Assembly (NCBI GenBank): GCA_030533405.1
Contig: JAUNJF010000020.1
Span: 1 to 35,480, forward strand
Origin: Eubacteriales bacterium
Lineage (GTDB): Bacteria > Bacillota > Clostridia > Lachnospirales > Lachnospiraceae
Direction: 5' to 3'
Length of the DNA: 35,480 nt
A program made the translations under genes and the position numbers. Under the pieces are notes generated by a model. The model was not told the origin of the DNA, did not search any database, and saw nothing but the letters and a program-made list of their open reading frames with translations. This document shows positions 14,604 to 22,661 of this stretch, piece by piece; positions within the stretch are counted from its first letter, which is position 1, and the number at the start of each line of letters is the position of its first letter.

Positions 14604-16547
14604 ATGGAACAAAAGAGGGATGAACTAAAAAAAGAGGAGAAACAAAAGAGTTCGATGTTAGAGGAGAATTATGACGAAATATTAGATTTTGATGCGATAA
14701 AAGAGCAGGATTTATCTGAAATAAAAAAGGAAAAAGACGATAAAACGACAGAAAAAGAGAAAACAGAAGAAAAAAAGGCTGAAGAAAAAAAAGAAGATAG
14801 TAAAGCAGAAGAGAAAAAGGCTGAAGAAAAGAAAAAAGAAGATAGTAAAACAGAAGAGAAAAAGATTGAAGAAAAGAAAAAGGACGATAGCAAAGCGGAA
14901 GAGAAAGAAGCAGATCATGCAAAAAAAGATAAAAATTCTAAATCGTCAAAACCAAGTTCCGAAAGTAAAAAATTAGCAGATATTAAAGCTGCAGAGGAAA
15001 AGAAACAATCCGAAAAGCAGAAAGAGGGTGCTAAGGAAGAAAAAAAGAAAGATGCTACAAAAGACAAGAAAAAAAGTAAAAAAGGAATTATGATTGCGTT
15101 TGCTTCCTTTGCCGGGGTATTATTGATTGGTTATTTTGTAGGTGTTTTTTATTTCTTTCAGCATTTTTATCAGGCAGTTACCATAAATGGTGTAAATGTT
15201 TCTGGAACAGATAAGGCATATGCTAATCAATTATTAAATGATTTTTATAAGAATTATCAGTTAAACATTGCTTTGATTGATGGAACAGAAGAAATAATCA
15301 AAGCACAGGATATTGCGATGGAGATTTCTTTGAAAGATGATCTATCAACTTGTATTAAGGGTCAGAATCCTTTTTTGTGGTTTGTAAATTATTTTAAGAA
15401 GTTTGATTTTTTGATGGACGCAGATGCAAAATGGGATGAACAGTTACTAAATAGCAAATATGATAGCTGGAAATTCTTTGAACAGTCCAATATGGAGAAA
15501 CCTGAGAATGCTTATGTAGGTGTAGAAGATGGAAAGTTTGTAATTGTAAAAGAAAAGAATGGTTCTACATTATATGTCAATCAGGCAAAGTCTGCAATAG
15601 AGGACACGTTGTCAAAGGTTGTACCAACAGTTGATTTGGTTGAGCAGGATTGTTATTTTCTTCCGGAGATAAAAGAAGATAATGAAGCGTTAAAGCAAGA
15701 ATTAGACAGTAAGAATGTATATGCAGAAAATGAAATTAAATTACAATTAGATGATTTGTTGTTGGAGCCAGGCATGGAATTATATGAGCAGGTGCTTGAG
15801 AAAAAAGGTAACGATTATGTGATTTCAGAAGCAAAGGTACAAAAATATGTTGCAGATTTGGCGAAAGAATATGACACATTGGGTACAGATCGACAGTTTA
15901 CAACTTCCTGGTCAAAACGAAAAATTCTTACACATGGAGAAAAGTTTGGCTATCTGATGAATCAGGATGAGACAACAAAAGCATTGACAAATGCTTTAAA
16001 TGCAAAAAGAGCTGCGACTGTGGAAGCAATATTTGATAATAAGGGATATACTTTACAGGGTGAAAATGATATCGGAGATACCTATATTGAGGTAAATTTG
16101 TCCGAACAGCATGTATATGCTTATAAAAACGGAAGAAAAATCGCGGACGGTGATTGTGTATCGGGATGTGAGGCAGCTGGACATGGAACCTGTATTGGAT
16201 TATATGCGATTCAGAATAAATTGAGTCCAACTGTTTTACGAGGAGAGAAAAAGCCTGTTACAAAAACAGTAAAGAAAAAAGTAGATGGCAAGACAGTTGA
16301 AGTGAAACAAACGTCTTATGAATATGAATATGAGTCACCAGTAACATATTGGATGCAGTTTAATGGAGGAATTGGTCTTCATGATGCAGCTGGATGGAGA
16401 AGTGCGTACGGTGGAAGTATTTATTATTACAGTGGTTCACACGGTTGTGTAAATTTGCCTTTGTCCTTTGCAAAGGAATTATACTCAAATTTTGATGTTG
16501 ATACGCCAGTTATTGTATATTTTTGGGATAACGCAAACAGAAAATAA
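14604..16547 (+). CDS. Membrane-anchored L,D-transpeptidase (YkuD domain) with charged repeat N-terminus
   Basis: A 647-residue envelope enzyme predicted to make 3-3 peptidoglycan cross-links or attach proteins. Order: a cytoplasmic Lys/Glu-rich stretch (residues about 1-160) with near-repeats of EDSKAEEKKAEEKKK; one transmembrane helix (about 161-185); an extracellular region resembling the 'putative peptidoglycan binding' domain that precedes YkuD in many Clostridia; and a C-terminal YkuD catalytic domain (about 505-645) with the signature SHGCVNLP, catalytic Cys615 and His613. ATG 14604 has a perfect TAGGAGG (14591-14597); an earlier in-frame ATG at 14574 lies inside the upstream gene. The charged tract is low-complexity and its length should not be trusted as conserved. 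It probably confers beta-lactam-tolerant cross-linking, by analogy with other L,D-transpeptidases. Confidence 0.9.
   Translation: MEQKRDELKKEEKQKSSMLEENYDEILDFDAIKEQDLSEIKKEKDDKTTEKEKTEEKKAEEKKEDSKAEEKKAEEKKKEDSKTEEKKIEEKKKDDSKAEEKEADHAKKDKNSKSSKPSSESKKLADIKAAEEKKQSEKQKEGAKEEKKKDATKDKKKSKKGIMIAFASFAGVLLIGYFVGVFYFFQHFYQAVTINGVNVSGTDKAYANQLLNDFYKNYQLNIALIDGTEEIIKAQDIAMEISLKDDLSTCIKGQNPFLWFVNYFKKFDFLMDADAKWDEQLLNSKYDSWKFFEQSNMEKPENAYVGVEDGKFVIVKEKNGSTLYVNQAKSAIEDTLSKVVPTVDLVEQDCYFLPEIKEDNEALKQELDSKNVYAENEIKLQLDDLLLEPGMELYEQVLEKKGNDYVISEAKVQKYVADLAKEYDTLGTDRQFTTSWSKRKILTHGEKFGYLMNQDETTKALTNALNAKRAATVEAIFDNKGYTLQGENDIGDTYIEVNLSEQHVYAYKNGRKIADGDCVSGCEAAGHGTCIGLYAIQNKLSPTVLRGEKKPVTKTVKKKVDGKTVEVKQTSYEYEYESPVTYWMQFNGGIGLHDAAGWRSAYGGSIYYYSGSHGCVNLPLSFAKELYSNFDVDTPVIVYFWDNANRK
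14778..14909 (+). repeat. Three tandem near-repeats (42-45 bp) in the L,D-transpeptidase N-terminus
   Basis: Units 14778-14819 (42 bp), 14820-14864 (45 bp) and 14865-14909 (45 bp) each encode a version of (A/I)EEKK(K)-(E/D)DSK-(A/T)EEK. They differ by a few substitutions and one codon. In-frame repeats of this type can expand or contract by slippage without breaking the reading frame. Confidence 0.8.
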
Positions 16548-16585
16548 TAGTAATGTGAATTTACTTAAGTATGGGGGGGATGAAT

Positions 16586-17407
16586 ATGGGAAAACAGTAT
16601 GAACGTGTAACAAAATGTTTGAAGTGTGTACGTGAAAAAACAGCATTTGTTCCTAGAGTGGCATTAATTCTTGGGTCTGGATTGGGGGACTTGGCAGAAC
16701 AAATTGATATTGTCGATACGATGGATTATTCAGAAATAGCTGGGTTCCCGCAATCTACGGTTGCAGGACATAAGGGGCGTTTTGTATTTGGATATATTGA
16801 GCAAACACCTGTTGTGATTATGCAGGGAAGAGTTCATTATTATGAAGGATATGCAATGGAAGATGTTGTTTTGCCGATTCGATTGATGAAGGCAATGGGA
16901 GCAACAACCTTATTTTTAACAAATGCTGCAGGTGGACTTGGAGATGGATTTGCTTGTGGAGATTTAATGTTGATTACAGATCACATTAGTAGTTTTGTGA
17001 AAAACCCATTGTTGGGTGAGAATGAAGAAGAATTTGGCGTTAGATTTCCTGATATGAGCGAGGTGTATGATAAAGATTTGAGAGCAATCATCAAGGAATC
17101 TAGTAAAGAGTTGAATGTAGATTTAAAAGAAGGTGTTTATTTACAGTTTACAGGACCAAGCTATGAATCACCTGCTGAGATAAAAATGTGTAAAGTGTTA
17201 GGTGCTTCCGCGGTTGGTATGAGTACTGTTGTAGAAGCTATTGTTGCGAATCATATGGGTATGAAAATTTGTGGCATCTCATTTATTTCGAATTTAGCTT
17301 CTGGAATCAGTGAAACGTCATTAAGCCACGAAGAGGTAAAGGCAGCAGCTGATGCTGTCGCACCAATTTTTCAGTCTCTTGTGAAAAGTGCTATTTCAAA
17401 AATGTAA
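16586..17407 (+). CDS. punA: Purine nucleoside phosphorylase (trimeric PunA/PNP-I type)
   Basis: Phosphorolyses (deoxy)guanosine and (deoxy)inosine to base plus (deoxy)ribose-1-phosphate. The 273-residue length matches the trimeric low-molecular-mass class rather than the hexameric DeoD type. Motifs seen: LGSGLGDLAE (phosphate site, near residue 30), GFPQSTVAGHKG, GRVHYYEGY, TNAAGGL, GPSYESPAE, and VGMSTVVEAIVANH leading into ISFISN. A run of seven Gs (16573-16579) acts as the ribosome binding site, which places the start at ATG 16586; ATGs at 16571 and 16580 lie upstream of or inside that run. It supplies ribose-1-phosphate for the deoB product about 7 kb upstream. Confidence 0.93.
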   Translation: MGKQYERVTKCLKCVREKTAFVPRVALILGSGLGDLAEQIDIVDTMDYSEIAGFPQSTVAGHKGRFVFGYIEQTPVVIMQGRVHYYEGYAMEDVVLPIRLMKAMGATTLFLTNAAGGLGDGFACGDLMLITDHISSFVKNPLLGENEEEFGVRFPDMSEVYDKDLRAIIKESSKELNVDLKEGVYLQFTGPSYESPAEIKMCKVLGASAVGMSTVVEAIVANHMGMKICGISFISNLASGISETSLSHEEVKAAADAVAPIFQSLVKSAISKM

Positions 17408-17455
17408 TCGAAGATAAGTGATGTTATCGCTATCACCTATAAGGATGGTGACTAT

Positions 17456-18757
17456 ATGAGAATACGATTATATAATGCCAGGATATTAACAATGTTAGAT
17501 GGGGACATTGTGCGAACTGGTGAAATTTGGATTTGTAATACAAAAATTGAAAAGGTATATTGGAGTGATAAGTCAAACGAGATTCAAGATGAAATGTTTG
17601 ATCAGCAAATCGACTGTATGGGTAATTTGCTAATGCCTGGGTTCAAAAATGGACATGCGCATGGTCCGATGACCTTTTTACGTTCCTTTGCAGATGATTT
17701 ACCTTTACAGGAATGGCTTAATCAGAAGATTTTTCCTGCTGAAGCGTTAATTACTGCTGAGGATATTTATGTATTAATGCAATTGGCAATATTGGAATAT
17801 ATTCGTGGTGGTATTACAACAAGTTTTGAAATGTATTTTCATCACGATATGATTGCAAAGGCGTGTATAGATTTAGGTTTTCGTGTTGTTTTATCTGGAA
17901 CAGTTACAGGAATGGAAGAACAGGTAGATGATGCGATTGCCTTGTTAAAAAATGATTTTGCTAAATTTTCTGATATGCATCCATTGGTTAATTATAAGTT
18001 TGGATATCATTCTGAATATAGTTGTTGCAAAGCGTTATTAGAGCAAATTGCACGATTATGTGATGCGTATCAAGAACCTGTTTATATGCATAATAGTGAA
18101 ACAAAAAGAGAAGTTGAGGAATGTGTAAAGCGATACGGAGTTACACCGATTCAGTTGATGGATTCACTTGGTATGTTTACAAATGGTGGAGCTGGACATC
18201 ATATGGTTGTGACAGATGAAAAAGACCGAGAGATTTTAAAAAATCGAAATGTTTATGTTGTTACAAATCCGTCATCCAATTTGAAACTAGCCAGTGGGAT
18301 TGCACCAATCCGTGAATATGTAAATTTTGGAATCCCTGTTGCGATTGGAACAGATGGACCAGCTAGTAATAATAGTCTCAATTTTTTTAAAGAGATGTAT
18401 TTAACGACTTGTTTGCAAAAGGTAAAATATGAGGATGCGGCAGCGCTGTCTCCTTTTGAAGTGCTAAAGATGGCGACCGTTAATGGAGCAAGAATGTTAG
18501 GTCTGACAGAGTGTGATGGTATTGCAGAAGGAAAACAGGCGGATTTGATTATGATTGATTTATTGAAGCCGAATATGCAACCAATGAATCATATCATTAA
18601 CAATTTGGTGTATAGTGGAAGTACGGATAATGTGATTATGACAATGATTGCTGGACGTATCCTATATGTAAATGGAAAGTATTGTGTAGATGTGGATCCG
18701 TTAGAAATATATCAGAGAGCAAATCTGATTATTCGTAGAATTGAGTGTAGTTTGTAG
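17456..18757 (+). CDS. Amidohydrolase, MtaD/SsnA/TrzA-type nucleoside or base deaminase
   Basis: A 433-residue metal-dependent amidohydrolase of the cytosine-deaminase-like group that includes 5'-methylthioadenosine/S-adenosylhomocysteine deaminase, SsnA and guanine deaminase. The TIM-barrel metal ligands are visible: His67 and His69 in GHAHGP, a His in YHSEYS near residue 183, a His in AGHHMV, and Asp300 in GTDGPASNN. NPSSNLKLASG just before it is typical of the MtaD subgroup. The start is ATG 17456 with AAGGATGGTG upstream. It is 48 bases downstream of punA, so a purine nucleoside substrate (adenosine-type) whose product feeds the phosphorylase is a reasonable inference. The exact substrate is not determinable. 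Confidence 0.82.
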   Translation: MRIRLYNARILTMLDGDIVRTGEIWICNTKIEKVYWSDKSNEIQDEMFDQQIDCMGNLLMPGFKNGHAHGPMTFLRSFADDLPLQEWLNQKIFPAEALITAEDIYVLMQLAILEYIRGGITTSFEMYFHHDMIAKACIDLGFRVVLSGTVTGMEEQVDDAIALLKNDFAKFSDMHPLVNYKFGYHSEYSCCKALLEQIARLCDAYQEPVYMHNSETKREVEECVKRYGVTPIQLMDSLGMFTNGGAGHHMVVTDEKDREILKNRNVYVVTNPSSNLKLASGIAPIREYVNFGIPVAIGTDGPASNNSLNFFKEMYLTTCLQKVKYEDAAALSPFEVLKMATVNGARMLGLTECDGIAEGKQADLIMIDLLKPNMQPMNHIINNLVYSGSTDNVIMTMIAGRILYVNGKYCVDVDPLEIYQRANLIIRRIECSL

Positions 18758-18759
18758 AT

Positions 18760-18788
18760 TTTACTTTTTTAGGAAATTATGATATAAT
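18760..18788 (+). promoter_or_regulatory. Promoter for the alarmone synthetase-rsmF-rluA-recU run
   Basis: TTTACT (18760-18765, 4/6), a 17-base spacer and a perfect TATAAT (18783-18788) preceded by TGA (extended -10). It begins just after the amidohydrolase stop and leaves a leader of about 85 bases containing a hairpin. Confidence 0.6.
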
Positions 18789-18826
18789 TTGTGTAGATTT
18801 TTAGATAAAATGTCTAGGCGCGTGTA

Positions 18827-18849
18827 AAGACTCGCATATAGCGAGTCTT
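18827..18849 (+). other. Perfect 9-bp hairpin in the alarmone synthetase leader
   Basis: AAGACTCGC (18827-18835) pairs exactly with GCGAGTCTT (18841-18849) around the loop ATATA. The downstream sequence GAATTTTGATTT is only moderately T-rich. It lies after the promoter and 29 bases before the start codon, so it may be a leader attenuator, an mRNA-stabilising stem, or a weak terminator for readthrough from the amidohydrolase gene. Confidence 0.5.
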
Positions 18850-18878
18850 GAATTTTGATTTGAAATGGAGAAGATGAA

Positions 18879-19682
18879 ATGGAAATTCAGCTTTGGAGGG
18901 AAATATTAGATCCTTACCGTTTGGCGGTAGATGAATTAGTTGTAAAATTTAATCATATTATTGAAGAATATCATAATGCAGGTTCTTATTCGCCGATTGA
19001 ACAGGTTACAGGACGTGTGAAAAAAATATCAAGTATTCTTGATAAAATGCAAAAAAAGAACATTTCTATCGAAGAGATAGAGGATCGTATTTCTGATATG
19101 GCAGGTATTCGTATTATGTGCCAGTTTGTTGAGGATATTGAAAAGGTTGTTGAAATCATTCATAGTAGAACGGATATGGAAGTAGTAAAAGAAAAGGATT
19201 ATATCCGTAATATTAAGGATAGTGGTTATCGAAGCTATCATATGATTATTTATTATGATGTTTATACATTGGATGGAACGAAGCGTATTCAGGCGGAGAT
19301 ACAGATTCGTACCATGGCGATGGATTTTTGGGCTACCATTGAGCACTCATTACAGTATAAGTATAAGGGGAATATGCCAGAACATATCAAAGAAAAACTA
19401 TTGCGTGCATCGGATGCAATTACAATTTTAGACCAGGAAATGAGTTCGGTTCGTGATGAAATCATGGATGCACAAAATATATTCCAGATTAAAGCGCAAC
19501 TTGTTGCAGATATTTTAGTGAATATTCAGAATTTATTTAAAGTTGCAAGTAAACGAGAGGTTATTAAAATCCAGGATGAGTTTTTTAAAGTGTATGAAAC
19601 AGAGGAACTAGAACAACTTGAACGTTTTTCAAAACAATTAGATATTATTTCAGAAGGTTATAAAGCACAAAGTTTACGTTAG
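18879..19682 (+). CDS. Small alarmone synthetase, RelQ/YjbM-like (p)ppGpp synthetase
   Basis: A 267-residue stand-alone RelA/SpoT synthetase domain that would transfer pyrophosphate from ATP to GDP/GTP to make (p)ppGpp. Conserved parts seen: GRVKKISSILDKM near residue 45, DMAGIRIMCQF near residue 69, KDSGYRSYHMI near residue 112 (GYRSYH is the hallmark), and AEIQIRTMAMDFWATIEHSL with YKYKG near residues 138-160. There is no HD hydrolase domain, and no TGS or ACT domain, so it is not the long Rel protein. A C-terminal helical tail resembles the RelQ/YjbM oligomerisation region. ATG 18879 follows GGAG (18867-18870). It heads an apparent operon with RNA-modification genes. Confidence 0.9.
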   Translation: MEIQLWREILDPYRLAVDELVVKFNHIIEEYHNAGSYSPIEQVTGRVKKISSILDKMQKKNISIEEIEDRISDMAGIRIMCQFVEDIEKVVEIIHSRTDMEVVKEKDYIRNIKDSGYRSYHMIIYYDVYTLDGTKRIQAEIQIRTMAMDFWATIEHSLQYKYKGNMPEHIKEKLLRASDAITILDQEMSSVRDEIMDAQNIFQIKAQLVADILVNIQNLFKVASKREVIKIQDEFFKVYETEELEQLERFSKQLDIISEGYKAQSLR

Positions 19683-19697
19683 AAAATAGGGGGAACC

Positions 19698-21086
19698 ATG
19701 AAAATTGATTTACCAATCGCATTTGAACAGAAGATGAGAGAGATGTTAGGAGCAGATTATGATAAGTATCTGGCATCTTTTGATAAGGAGGCATATCAAG
19801 GGCTTAGAGTTAATACAGCAAAGCTTTCTGTTGAACAGTTTTTGTCTATGTCACCATATGAATTAAAGCAAGTGGATTGGTGTAAAAATGGTTTTTACTA
19901 TGAAAAGCATGAAAAACCTGCAAAGCACCCATATTACTTTGCAGGTTTATATTATATTCAGGAGCCTTCGGCCATGACAACTGCTAGCTTATTACCAGTT
20001 GAAAAAGGGGATGTTGTATTAGATTTGTGTGCTGCACCAGGTGGTAAGTCGACAGAACTTGCTGCGAAACTGGATGGGACTGGTCTTCTCATTACGAATG
20101 ATATTAGTAATTCCAGAGCAAAAGCTCTTTTAAAAAATATTGAAGTGTTTGGTGTTGGAAATGCCTTGGTAACGAGTGAACCGCCTAATGTTTTGGCAAA
20201 TCGTTTTCCTGCATTTTTTGATAAGATATTAATTGATGCGCCATGTTCTGGAGAGGGTATGTTCCGAAAACAAAGTAATATGACGAAGGCGTGGGAAAAT
20301 AATGGTGTAGATTTATTCGTTGGACTGCAACGTTCCATTTTAAAAGAAGCAGTTACGATGTTAAAGCCAGGTGGAATGATTATTTATTCAACCTGTACTT
20401 TTTCGAAGGAAGAGAATGAACAGTCGATTGAATACTTGTTGTCGCTTGATAATTCTTTGGAATTGGTCGAGTTGCCACTGATAAAAGGATTTGACAAAGG
20501 ACATCCTGAATGGGGATTAGAACATAATGAAGCTTTGACAAAATGCAGAAGACTTTGGCCACATTGTATTGAGGGAGAAGGACATTTTGTTGCAATGGTA
20601 CAGAAAAGAGAAGATAATGTTTTGAATGCAAATGTTGCGCCATATGTTTTTTCAAAAGAAAAGCTTTCAAAGGAAGCAGAAGAATTTATCACATCATTGA
20701 GATATCCATTTGATTTGAAAAGAATGGATGTACAAAAGGAGAGAGTGTATTATATTCCAGAGCAGATGCCATTTGTAAAGGGACTTCGTATTCTCCGTTG
20801 TGGATTATATATGGGTGATATGAAAAAAAATCGTTTTGAACCAAGTCAGTCTTTGGCAATGTTTTTGAAAAAGGAACATTTCCCAAATGTATTAGATCTT
20901 AGTGTGGAAGATGATAGAGTGATTAAGTATCTAAAAGGGGAGACGATTTCGTTAACATCAGAGGAAGAGGATGTTTTAAAGGATGGTATATGCTTGATAT
21001 GTGTAGATGGTTTTTCGCTTGGATTTGGTAAATTGAATCGTGGAACCATGAAGAACAAGTATTTGCCGGGATGGAGATATATGTAA
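19698..21086 (+). CDS. RsmF-like rRNA (cytosine-C5-)-methyltransferase, NOL1/NOP2/Sun family
   Basis: Predicted to methylate a cytosine C5 in 16S rRNA using S-adenosylmethionine. The catalytic domain has LDLCAAPGGKST (SAM motif, near residue 110), DAPCSGEGMF with the product-release/first Cys183, and IIYSTCTFS with nucleophile Cys233. The C-terminal part (residues about 310-460) matches the RsmF-type extension, including GLRILRCGLYMGDMK and RFEPSQSLAMFL, which distinguishes it from RsmB. At 462 residues it is the usual length for the Firmicutes RsmF group. The start is ATG 19698 with AGGGGG upstream. The precise target base is inferred from family only. Confidence 0.9.
   Translation: MKIDLPIAFEQKMREMLGADYDKYLASFDKEAYQGLRVNTAKLSVEQFLSMSPYELKQVDWCKNGFYYEKHEKPAKHPYYFAGLYYIQEPSAMTTASLLPVEKGDVVLDLCAAPGGKSTELAAKLDGTGLLITNDISNSRAKALLKNIEVFGVGNALVTSEPPNVLANRFPAFFDKILIDAPCSGEGMFRKQSNMTKAWENNGVDLFVGLQRSILKEAVTMLKPGGMIIYSTCTFSKEENEQSIEYLLSLDNSLELVELPLIKGFDKGHPEWGLEHNEALTKCRRLWPHCIEGEGHFVAMVQKREDNVLNANVAPYVFSKEKLSKEAEEFITSLRYPFDLKRMDVQKERVYYIPEQMPFVKGLRILRCGLYMGDMKKNRFEPSQSLAMFLKKEHFPNVLDLSVEDDRVIKYLKGETISLTSEEEDVLKDGICLICVDGFSLGFGKLNRGTMKNKYLPGWRYM
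19914..19948 (+). other. Perfect 12-bp inverted repeat inside the rsmF-like gene
   Basis: AAACCTGCAAAG (19914-19925) and CTTTGCAGGTTT (19937-19948) are exact reverse complements around an 11-base loop. It is fully inside coding sequence (about codons 73-84), encodes part of the segment between EKHEKPAKHP and YYFAGLYY, and is followed by AT-rich sequence without a clean T-run. Confidence 0.75.
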
Positions 21087-21087
21087 T

Positions 21088-22122
21088 ATGCAGGAAATAA
21101 AGATATCGAAGGATATGGAGGGACAGCGTCTGAATAAATTTCTAGGGAAATATTTAGATGCTGCCCCTAGTAGTTTTATATATAAAATGCTTCGTAAAAA
21201 AAATATAAAATGGAATGGAAAAAAAGCGGAAGGAAATGAACTGCTTGTGGCAGGTGATATCATCAATATATATATGACGGATGATACCATCACAAAATTT
21301 AGAAAGGATGGTTGTGTTCCAGGTGTAAATCAGGAATCTGATGATATAAAGCAACCATTAAAAAATATTCCCATTATTTATGAAAGTGAAGATGTTTTGA
21401 TATTAAATAAACCAGTTGGTGTGTTATCACAAAAAGCACAACCATCTGACTATTCATTAAATGAAATGATTGTTGATTATTATCGAATGAGAAAAGAACA
21501 ATCTTCGTTATTTACACCATCAGTTTGCAATCGATTGGATCGCAATACAAGTGGAATTATATTAGCTGGCATGTCGTTAAAAGGTTCACAGGTTCTTTCG
21601 AAAATGCTTAAAGAGCGTACCGTGGAGAAATCCTATTTAACCATTGTGTGTGGGAAAGTGAAGGAAGCATCGACGATAAAAGGATTTTTAACGAAAAAAA
21701 AGAACCATAATCAGGTTGTTGTTTTTTCATCACTTGAAGAGGCGAAAAAGGCAGGGACGGATAAGCCTGCATTTATTGAAACACGCTATGAACCAATTGC
21801 AAGTGATATGTATGAAGGATTAGAATACACATTGCTAAGGGTATGGCTTATCACAGGGAAAACCCATCAGATTCGCGCGCATTTATGTTCCATTGGTCAT
21901 CCGATTGTTGGAGATGGAAAATATGGAAATAAACCAATCAATGATCGGTTACGAAAAGATTTCTCATTGAAACATCAATTACTACATGCATATGAGATGC
22001 AGTTTCCAAGAAAAAAAGAGGAACCGATGATTATGGATGAGATTGAACTTGCCAGATTTCAAGCTGAATTGCCAGAAGAATTTTGTCTTGTAAAGGAACA
22101 AATTTTTAAAAAGAAGGATTAA
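21088..22122 (+). CDS. RluA-family pseudouridine synthase (RluC/RluD-like) with S4 domain
   Basis: A 344-residue RNA pseudouridine synthase that isomerises specific uridines, probably in 23S rRNA. The N-terminal S4 RNA-binding domain spans about residues 8-70 (QRLNKFLGKYL...RKKNIKWNGKKA). The catalytic domain holds the motif NRLDRNTSGI with catalytic Asp151, then KSYLTIVCG, and the C-terminal TGKTHQIRAHL and GHPIVGDGKYG. The start ATG 21088 follows the rsmF stop by one base, so the two are translationally coupled. Target uridines cannot be assigned from this sequence; RluC-like proteins modify 23S positions in E. coli. Confidence 0.9.
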   Translation: MQEIKISKDMEGQRLNKFLGKYLDAAPSSFIYKMLRKKNIKWNGKKAEGNELLVAGDIINIYMTDDTITKFRKDGCVPGVNQESDDIKQPLKNIPIIYESEDVLILNKPVGVLSQKAQPSDYSLNEMIVDYYRMRKEQSSLFTPSVCNRLDRNTSGIILAGMSLKGSQVLSKMLKERTVEKSYLTIVCGKVKEASTIKGFLTKKKNHNQVVVFSSLEEAKKAGTDKPAFIETRYEPIASDMYEGLEYTLLRVWLITGKTHQIRAHLCSIGHPIVGDGKYGNKPINDRLRKDFSLKHQLLHAYEMQFPRKKEEPMIMDEIELARFQAELPEEFCLVKEQIFKKKD

Positions 22123-22126
22123 AACA

Positions 22127-22660
22127 ATGGCTACATGGAATTCAAGAGGATTGCGTGGTTCGACGTTAGAAGAGTTTATTAATCGTACCAATGATTTATA
22201 TAAAGAACGAGGTATGGCATTGGTACAAAAAATCCCAACACCGATTACGCCGGTTGCGTTTGATAAAACGACAAAACAGATTACAAGAGCATATTTTGAA
22301 AAGGATTCTACAGTCGATTATATTGGTGCTGTACAGGGAATCCCGATTTGTTTTGATGCAAAGGAATGTAATGTTGATAAGTTCCCGCTACAAAATATTC
22401 ATGAACATCAGATACAATTTATGGAACAATTTGAGCTGCAGAAAGGGATTAGTTTTTTTATTATTTATTTTACGCACAAAAATATCTGTTTTTATGTTCC
22501 GCTTCGTGTGGTGCAAGGATTTATAAAGCGTGTAGAAGAAGGGCATCCAAAGTATTTTAAAATGGAAGAACTGGATGAACGTTATTTGATAAAAAAAGAG
22601 GGACCTGCGCTCTTGCATTATCTGGAAGGTATCAATTTAGATTTGATGGAACGTAAATAA
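22127..22660 (+). CDS. recU: Holliday junction resolvase RecU
   Basis: RecU is the Firmicutes Holliday-junction resolvase used in recombinational repair and chromosome segregation. The 177-residue product has the family core: NSRGLRG and the IN..N..Y helix at the N-terminus, KIPTPITPV, AYFEKDSTVDYIG, FDAKECN and KFPLQNIHEHQ. The catalytic-type residues Asp in STVDY and Asp-x-Lys in FDAK are present (the second acidic residue is Asp where B. subtilis has Glu). It lacks the N-terminal extension of the 206-residue Bacillus protein. ATG 22127 lies 4 bases after the pseudouridine synthase stop. It ends one base from the stop of the convergent TtcA-like gene. Confidence 0.92.
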   Translation: MATWNSRGLRGSTLEEFINRTNDLYKERGMALVQKIPTPITPVAFDKTTKQITRAYFEKDSTVDYIGAVQGIPICFDAKECNVDKFPLQNIHEHQIQFMEQFELQKGISFFIIYFTHKNICFYVPLRVVQGFIKRVEEGHPKYFKMEELDERYLIKKEGPALLHYLEGINLDLMERK

Positions 22661-22661
22661 T

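Noticed and set aside
14590-14922. Antisense open frames opposite the L,D-transpeptidase N-terminus
   Set aside because: They are Phe/Leu/Ser-rich mirror images of the Lys/Glu repeat on the + strand, with no ribosome binding site.
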